A DNA stretch of 9,820 nucleotides. Origin: Planctomycetota bacterium. GTDB lineage: Bacteria; Planctomycetota; MHYJ01; JACPRB01. The stretch is from positions 1 to 9,820 of the forward strand of contig JACQFK010000486.1 of assembly GCA_016200125.1 (NCBI GenBank), given 5' to 3'. The notes beneath the pieces were generated by a model, which had not been told where the DNA came from, did no database searches, and was given only the letters and a program-made list of their open reading frames with translations. Positions within the stretch are counted from its first letter, which is position 1. Every line of letters starts with the position of its first letter. Of this stretch, positions 5,346 to 9,820 are shown in pieces. Made by a program: the position numbers and the translations under genes.

Positions 5346-6698
5346 CTAGCCCCGGAGATGCCAGGCCTTGGGCTGGAGGAAGGTCTGGATGCCGTAGGTG
5401 GAGAGCGTGCAGCCGATCCCCGAGTGTCCGCGTCCCGACCAGGGGAGCCTCGGGCTCACCCGGTCGCAGCAGTTCCAGTAGGCGCTGCCCGCGCCGACTT
5501 TCGACAAGATGCGCTCCGCGCGCGCCCGGTCCTTCGTGTAGACGCCGGCAGTCAGCCCGTACTCGGTATCCTGCATGAGCTCCAGGGCGTCGTCGTCACC
5601 GTCCACCGCCATGATTCCGATGATCGGCCCGAAGGACTCGTCGCGCATCACCTTCATGTCGTGCTTCGCATCGACCAGGACCGTGGGCTCGAAGTAGTTG
5701 CCCGGACGGCTCATCCGCCGGCCGCCGCAGAGCAGGCGCGCGCCCTTCGAGACCGCGTCCGTGACCTGATCCTCGAGGACCGGGATCTGGGCCGCGCGGG
5801 CCAGGGGGCCGATGTAGGTCTCGGGATCGGTCGGATCTCCGGCCTTGAAGCCTTTGACCGTCCGGACGAAATGATCGACGAAGGGCTCGTAGAGCTTGCG
5901 CTGGACGTAGATGCGCTCCACCGCGCAGCAGCTCTGGCCCGTGTTGTAGAACGCGCCGTCGGCCGTCGCTTCGGCCGCGGTCTTGACGTCGACGTCGTCG
6001 CAAACATAGACGGGATCCTTGCCGCCCAGTTCCAGCTGGACGCGGATCATCCGGCCCGCCACCGACTCGGCGATCTTCTTCCCGGTGGCGTAGGAGCCGG
6101 TGAAGAAGACGCCGTCGACGTTCTGCCTGAGAAGCTCGACGCCCGATTCGCCGCGCCCGGCGAACACGGTGAAGACGCCGTCCGGTAGGCCGGCCTCCTT
6201 CAAGAGGTCCCCGATCGCGAGTCCGGTCAGCGTGGCGAACTCCGACGGCTTGTAGAGCACGGCGTTGCCGGTCAGCAGCGCCGGAAGGAAGACGTTCGAG
6301 CCCACGAAATAGGGGTAGTTCCACGCCGAGATGTTCAGGATCAGCCCGAGCGGCTCCAGCGAGATCCTCTCCTCGAGCTTCTGCGCTGCATCCTTGAGCA
6401 CGACCTCGTCGCGCAGGACCTTGGGGACGTTCTCGAGGAAGAAGTCGATCCGGCCCAGGGTCCCCTCGATCTCGTTTCGCGACTGGGTGATCGGCTTGCC
6501 CACCTCCGAGGTCAGCGTCTGGGCCAGCTTCTCTTTACGCTCCACCAGCAGCGATCGGAAGCGGCGGACGACGGCCAAGCGCTCGGAGAGCGGCTGACTC
6601 GGGACCGCTTTTCTGGCGAACGCCACCTTCTCCGGGATCGAGCCGGTCTCGGGGACCTCGACGAGGACCGCGCCGGTCGCGGGGTTGATAATCTTCAT
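5346..6698 (-). CDS. NAD(P)-dependent aldehyde dehydrogenase
   Basis: 450 residues of the ALDH superfamily, slightly shorter than the usual 480-500 at the N-terminus. All core residues are present: Asn127 in SAWNYP (oxyanion), Lys150 in YKPSE (cofactor), FTGS at 199-202, general base Glu223 in LELGGK, the nucleophile Cys257 in GQSCCA, and Glu354-Phe356 in ESFGP. A retained general-base Glu argues against the CoA-acylating EutE type and for oxidation to a free acid. The C-terminus (RLPWSGRGHSGIG, then PKAWHLR) is complete. The ATG directly follows the SDR stop (TAAATG) with no clear ribosome site, so translation is probably coupled. In this operon the substrate could be acetaldehyde from ethanolamine ammonia-lyase or a gamma-glutamyl-amino aldehyde as for PuuC; sequence alone does not decide. 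It is the last gene of its operon. Confidence 0.92.
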   Translation of the reverse strand: MKIINPATGAVLVEVPETGSIPEKVAFARKAVPSQPLSERLAVVRRFRSLLVERKEKLAQTLTSEVGKPITQSRNEIEGTLGRIDFFLENVPKVLRDEVVLKDAAQKLEERISLEPLGLILNISAWNYPYFVGSNVFLPALLTGNAVLYKPSEFATLTGLAIGDLLKEAGLPDGVFTVFAGRGESGVELLRQNVDGVFFTGSYATGKKIAESVAGRMIRVQLELGGKDPVYVCDDVDVKTAAEATADGAFYNTGQSCCAVERIYVQRKLYEPFVDHFVRTVKGFKAGDPTDPETYIGPLARAAQIPVLEDQVTDAVSKGARLLCGGRRMSRPGNYFEPTVLVDAKHDMKVMRDESFGPIIGIMAVDGDDDALELMQDTEYGLTAGVYTKDRARAERILSKVGAGSAYWNCCDRVSPRLPWSGRGHSGIGCTLSTYGIQTFLQPKAWHLRG

Positions 6699-7436
6699 TT
6701 AGAAGTAGTTCGACGTGATGCCGCCGTCCACGAGGATCGCCGCGCCGTTGGTCCAGGCCGACTCATCGGAGGCGAGATAGAGGGCGACATTTACGATGTC
6801 CGCCGGCTTCCCGAAGCGGCCCATCGGGATCCGGTTGATCCGCTTGGCCTTTTCGGCCGGCTCCTTGAGCAGCCACTCGGTGAGGAGCGGCGTCTCGATC
6901 GGGCCCGGGCAGATCGCGTTCGACCGGACCCCCTTCGGGCCGAACTGGACCGCGAGCGACTTGGTGAGCGCGATGATCGCCCCCTTCGAGGCGGTGTAGG
7001 CGTCCTGGGGCACCGAGCAGCCGAGGATCGCGACGAAGCTCGCGACGTTGACCACCGAGCCGCCGCCCCGCTTGATCATCTCGGGGATGCCGTACTTGCA
7101 GGGGAACGCGGTCCCCTTCACGTTCACGGCGAAGACGCGGTCCCAGACCTTCTCCTCGGTGTCGATCACCGAGTGGTCGTCGGCCGGGAAGATGCCCGCG
7201 TTGTTGTAGAGCACGTCGAGCCCGCCGAACTTCTTCACCGCCGCCTCGACGAGCGACTTGCAGTCGGCCTCCTTCGAGACGTCGGCCTTGACGAAGAAGG
7301 TCCCCGCAACCTCCGGGCCCTCCTTGATGTCCGTGCGGACGACCTTCGCCCCTTCCGCCGCGAAGAGCTTCGCCGCCTCGAGGCCCATGCCGCTCGAGGA
7401 CCCGGTGATGAGACAGACCTTGTCTTTCAGTCGCAT
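6699..7436 (-). CDS. Short-chain dehydrogenase/reductase, classical NAD-type
   Basis: 245 residues, a full-length classical SDR. The Rossmann motif TGSSSGMG is at 11-18, with Asp36 at the end of strand 2 favouring NAD over NADP. NNAG is at 78-81, Asn105 in the helix 4 region, then the catalytic Ser133, Tyr147 and Lys151 (YTASK), and PGP at 178-180. The C-terminus has the usual DGG motif. The start at 7436 is eight nt after the ligase stop, with AGAGGA just before it; the frame stays open further upstream only as an antiparallel-frame shadow of the ligase gene. SDRs of this kind interconvert alcohols and carbonyls. Between the ligase and the aldehyde dehydrogenase, a likely job is oxidation of a (gamma-glutamylated) amino alcohol to its aldehyde, or acetaldehyde/ethanol balance; both are inferences. 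Confidence 0.9.
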   Translation of the reverse strand: MRLKDKVCLITGSSSGMGLEAAKLFAAEGAKVVRTDIKEGPEVAGTFFVKADVSKEADCKSLVEAAVKKFGGLDVLYNNAGIFPADDHSVIDTEEKVWDRVFAVNVKGTAFPCKYGIPEMIKRGGGSVVNVASFVAILGCSVPQDAYTASKGAIIALTKSLAVQFGPKGVRSNAICPGPIETPLLTEWLLKEPAEKAKRINRIPMGRFGKPADIVNVALYLASDESAWTNGAAILVDGGITSNYF

Positions 7437-7444
7437 GGCGTCCT

Positions 7445-8788
7445 CTAGATGATTTCGAAGTACCGTTGAAGTTCCCAATTGGTCACCGCGTCGGCGAACT
7501 GCGACCACTCCCACTGCCGCGTGCGGACGAAGTGGTCGACGAAGCCGTCGCCGAAGAGCTCGCGCGCGATCTTCGAGTCCGAGAGCCGCGCCGTCGCCTC
7601 CGCCAGGGTGCGCGGCAGGCGCGGGATCGAGGACTCCTGGTAGGCGCTGCCCTTGATCGGCATGTCCGTGAGCTTGAGCCCCTTCTCGATGCCGTAGAGG
7701 CCGCTGGCCACCGCGGCGGCGACCGCGAGGTAGGGATTGATGTCGGCGCCGCCGATGCGGACCTCGACGCGGGTCGACTTCTCGCTCCCCGGGATCACGC
7801 GGAACGCGGTCGTGCGGTTGTCGATCCCCCAGGTGGGCTTCGTGGGCGACCAGTAGCCGTCGACGAGGCGCTTGTAGCTGTTCACGGTCGGCGCGAAGAG
7901 GGGCAGGATCTCGGGGAGGCAGCGGAGCTGGCCGGCGAGGCAGCTCTTGAAGGTCGCGCTCATCCGCGAGGCGTCGCGGGCGTCGTGGAAGACGTTCTTC
8001 TTCCCGGCCGCGTCCCAGAGGCTGAGGTGGATGTGGCCGCCGCTGCCGGGCAGCTTCGCGTTCCACTTGGCCATGAAGGAGGCGACGTTGCCGTGGCGGT
8101 AGGCGATCTCCTTCGCCGCCGTCTTGAAGAGGATGGCCCGGTCGGCCTGTTCCAGCGCCTCCGAGAAGGAGATCGCCGCCTCGTAGACGCCCGGTCCGGT
8201 CTCGGTGTGGAGCCCCTCGAGCGGGACGCCGAAGGCGCGGAGCTGGTCCATGAGCGCGGCGAAGTAGGGCTGGTTCAGGCTGGAGCGGAGCACCGAGTAG
8301 CCGAACATGCCGGGCGTGAGCGGCTGCGGGTCGGCGTGGCCCTTCGCGGCGAGCGATTGGGGCGTCTCCCGGAAGTTGAACCATTCGAATTCCACGCCGC
8401 ACTTGGCGACGTAGCCCGCCTTCTTCGCCTTCGCGAGGACCCGCTTGAGCAGGGTTCGCGGGCAGACGTCGAGGCCGAAGTCGCCCAGGAAGAAGGGTAT
8501 CCCGTCGTCCCAGGGGACGGTCCGGTAGGTCGACGGGTCGATCCTCGCCGTCGCGTCCGGGTAGCCCGTGTGCCAGCCGGTGTACTTCCCGTTGTCGTAG
8601 CAGACGTCGCCGGAGTCCCAGCCGAAGACGACGTTGCAGAAGCCGAAGCCCGACTCCGCGGCCGACAGGAACTTGCTCTTGTGAAGGTACTTCCCGCGCA
8701 GGATGCCGTCGAGGTCGGTCATCGCGACCTTGACCTTCTCGTGCTTCGAGCGCGCGATCGCCTTCAGGATCGATGCGTCGTTTGCCAT
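7445..8788 (-). CDS. Glutamine-synthetase-fold gamma-glutamyl-amine ligase (PuuA/GlnA4-like)
   Basis: 447 residues with the GSI fold but diverged from housekeeping GlnA. N-terminal VAMTDLDGILRGKYL is typical of the PuuA/IpuC/GlnT group. Metal ligands are visible: Glu133 and Glu135 in GVEFEW, Glu196 and Glu203 in HTETGPGVYE, and HIH at 252-254. NSYKRL is at 303-308 and RVEVRIGGADINPYL at 340-354 (Glu342, Arg344). The adenylylated-tyrosine motif of GlnA (NLYDLPPEE) is absent. Family members use ATP to join glutamate to an amine: PuuA uses putrescine, GlnA4 of Streptomyces coelicolor ethanolamine, and IpuC isopropylamine. Beside ethanolamine ammonia-lyase, ethanolamine or another amino alcohol is the most plausible acceptor here; ammonia cannot be excluded. 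GGAG lies nine bases before the ATG. The gene follows the lyase gene by 41 nt. Confidence 0.9.
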   Translation of the reverse strand: MANDASILKAIARSKHEKVKVAMTDLDGILRGKYLHKSKFLSAAESGFGFCNVVFGWDSGDVCYDNGKYTGWHTGYPDATARIDPSTYRTVPWDDGIPFFLGDFGLDVCPRTLLKRVLAKAKKAGYVAKCGVEFEWFNFRETPQSLAAKGHADPQPLTPGMFGYSVLRSSLNQPYFAALMDQLRAFGVPLEGLHTETGPGVYEAAISFSEALEQADRAILFKTAAKEIAYRHGNVASFMAKWNAKLPGSGGHIHLSLWDAAGKKNVFHDARDASRMSATFKSCLAGQLRCLPEILPLFAPTVNSYKRLVDGYWSPTKPTWGIDNRTTAFRVIPGSEKSTRVEVRIGGADINPYLAVAAAVASGLYGIEKGLKLTDMPIKGSAYQESSIPRLPRTLAEATARLSDSKIARELFGDGFVDHFVRTRQWEWSQFADAVTNWELQRYFEII

Positions 8789-8829
8789 GCCGTTACTCTC
8801 CGAATACCGCCTGCTTCACGCAACGAATT

Positions 8830-9820
8830 TCACGCCTTGTTCTTGATCGCCGCCTCCAGCCGGTTGCCGGCGGCCTTGAATGCCAGGATCTGCAGGGCCT
8901 TCTCGGCGACGACGCTGCCCGCCTCCAGCGGGGGGAGCCCGCCCGAATAGATGTTGGAGAGGACCGTGTACTCGAAGCGGATCCGCGGGTTGCTGCTGAA
9001 ACGGGCCGCCTCCCGCTGCACGTCGGGCTCCCAGGTCGGGTGGACGAGATACGCCGAGAGGCTTCGCGAGGCCAGGGCATCTCCGCCCGGCCGCTCTCCG
9101 ATCAGCAGTACGACGAGCTTCGGCTTGAGCAGGTCCGCGATGTGCTCCGCGAGCTTCACCCGGCCGTAGCGGGCGAGGATCGTCCGTCCGATCTTGAGGT
9201 CCCGGCTGCGCAGACCGTCCATCAGGACCGGAATCAGCTGGACCACGTTGTGGTGGACCGCATCGGCGCTCAAGCCGTCGGCGATCACGATCTGCACGTC
9301 CTGCTGCTCGGGGGAGAGGCCGCGGGCGCTTTCCGTCGAAAGGCGCGAGCCCTTCTCGGGCGAGTTGAGGTGATCGTCCTTCGAGGTTGCCTCGGTGGCG
9401 AGGACCCGGGAAGGGCCGATCGCGCGGAGCTTGTCGAGGTCCAGCTCGCTGTAGATCGCCTCCCGCGCCGCCGCCTGGTTCGCCTTGACCTGGCGGGTCA
9501 CGTCGTTCGCCGGCCGGGGGCCCGCGTGCTTGAATCCGTACATCGCGGGCGTCGCGTTCAGGAGCTCCCGCAGCTCCGGGTCCGAGTCGCAGAAGGAGCG
9601 GAGATTCCCCCACTGGGGCCCGCGGGCGAGCCCTCCCTCTTCCGTCTTCCTGAAGATGCCCCGGGCCAGCGCCCACTCGCGGTACTCCGGGGCGGGATTC
9701 CGGCCGCAGATCTCCCGGAGGGTCTGGTCGTCGTGCCCGCTGGTGTCGAAGTAGGCCAGCATCCGGTCGGTGTTGAGGCAGACGTCCATGTAGTAGTTGG
9801 CGCCGGCCGCCGCGAGCAGC
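8830..9820 (-). CDS. eutBC: Ethanolamine ammonia-lyase, EutB C-terminus fused to EutC (partial, 5' end outside window)
   Basis: The frame is open to the window edge, giving 329 visible residues. An ATG at 9789 is internal: the ten codons before it (LLAAAGANYY) continue the EutB sequence. Residues 1-56 match the end of the large subunit EutB (YYMDVCLNTDRMLAYFDTSG, then PAPEYREWALARGIF). Without a stop the frame continues into the small subunit EutC: AGPRP near 99-103, DVQIVIADGLSADAV (174-188), RYGRVKLAE (217-225), LLIGERPG (238-245) and SNIYSGGLPPLEA (288-300). In E. coli EutB and EutC are separate chains; together they convert ethanolamine to acetaldehyde and ammonia using adenosylcobalamin. 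Nothing looks frameshifted or degraded. No shell or other microcompartment genes are in view. First visible gene of the ligase/SDR/ALDH operon. Confidence 0.9.
   Translation of the reverse strand, partial: LLAAAGANYYMDVCLNTDRMLAYFDTSGHDDQTLREICGRNPAPEYREWALARGIFRKTEEGGLARGPQWGNLRSFCDSDPELRELLNATPAMYGFKHAGPRPANDVTRQVKANQAAAREAIYSELDLDKLRAIGPSRVLATEATSKDDHLNSPEKGSRLSTESARGLSPEQQDVQIVIADGLSADAVHHNVVQLIPVLMDGLRSRDLKIGRTILARYGRVKLAEHIADLLKPKLVVLLIGERPGGDALASRSLSAYLVHPTWEPDVQREAARFSSNPRIRFEYTVLSNIYSGGLPPLEAGSVVAEKALQILAFKAAGNRLEAAIKNKA

Noticed and set aside
5346..6698. CoA-acylating EutE-type aldehyde dehydrogenase
   Set aside because: The general-base Glu in LELGGK and the full NAD-ALDH motif set are present, which fits non-acylating dehydrogenases.
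6699..8402. 567-codon minus-strand frame suggesting an N-terminally extended or fused SDR
   Set aside because: The first 322 codons are an out-of-frame reading of the ligase gene. The SDR proper starts at the ATG at 7436, where its Rossmann motif begins.
7445..8788. Housekeeping glutamine synthetase GlnA
   Set aside because: The adenylylation-site motif is absent, the N-terminal motif is of the PuuA type, and the operon context is catabolic.
7466..8950. 494-codon plus-strand open frame
   Set aside because: It is antisense to the conserved ligase gene and its sequence is low-complexity Arg/Val/Glu/Gly without motifs.
8816..9676. 286-codon minus-strand frame overlapping the lyase gene
   Set aside because: It is an alternative frame of eutBC, dominated by Arg, Pro and Gly, with no motifs.
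5346..9820. Ethanolamine microcompartment (eut BMC) locus
   Set aside because: No shell protein, EutE, EutD or other BMC gene is present in the window, although genes beyond the right edge are unseen.

Overview
The window is a gene-dense, high-GC stretch of bacterial chromosome. It holds eight protein-coding genes, no RNA genes, and no sign of IS elements, phage or CRISPR. High GC at wobble positions makes most antisense frames open, so long shadow reading frames are common and were discarded. A lipobox protein and an NfeD/flotillin pair fit a free-living bacterium, but nothing fixes the phylum. A little-studied high-GC soil or sediment lineage is a guess only.

Right side (5346-9820, minus strand): a tightly packed operon read right to left. 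It contains an ethanolamine ammonia-lyase in which the C-terminal part of EutB runs in frame into EutC (5' end outside the window), a glutamine-synthetase-fold gamma-glutamyl-amine ligase, an NAD-type short-chain dehydrogenase and an aldehyde dehydrogenase. Gaps are 41, 8 and 0 nt. The set points to catabolism of ethanolamine or a related amino alcohol. The lyase route would yield acetaldehyde and ammonia, with the aldehyde dehydrogenase oxidising acetaldehyde. The ligase, alcohol dehydrogenase and aldehyde dehydrogenase could also form a gamma-glutamylated route analogous to the Puu putrescine pathway.

Centre (3120-5345, plus strand): an NfeD-family membrane protein with an unusual Gly/His/Asp-rich loop, followed by a flotillin (YuaF-YuaG type pair). 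A sigma70-like promoter with an inverted repeat in its spacer precedes the pair, and a strong GAAA-tetraloop terminator ends it.

Left side (23-2887, minus strand, divergent from the NfeD/flotillin pair): a putative lipoprotein of unknown function, a short HMGL-like acyltransferase (homocitrate/isopropylmalate synthase superfamily, no LeuA regulatory domain) and a PuuD-like gamma-glutamyl hydrolase (class I glutamine amidotransferase fold). Successive genes overlap by 4 and about 20 nt. The hydrolase is the activity missing from a gamma-glutamylation pathway built from the right-hand operon, so the two minus-strand groups may cooperate, although the flotillin operon lies between them. The divergent intergenic region (2888-3175) carries an A/T-rich perfect inverted repeat with an extra half-site that looks like a regulator operator.
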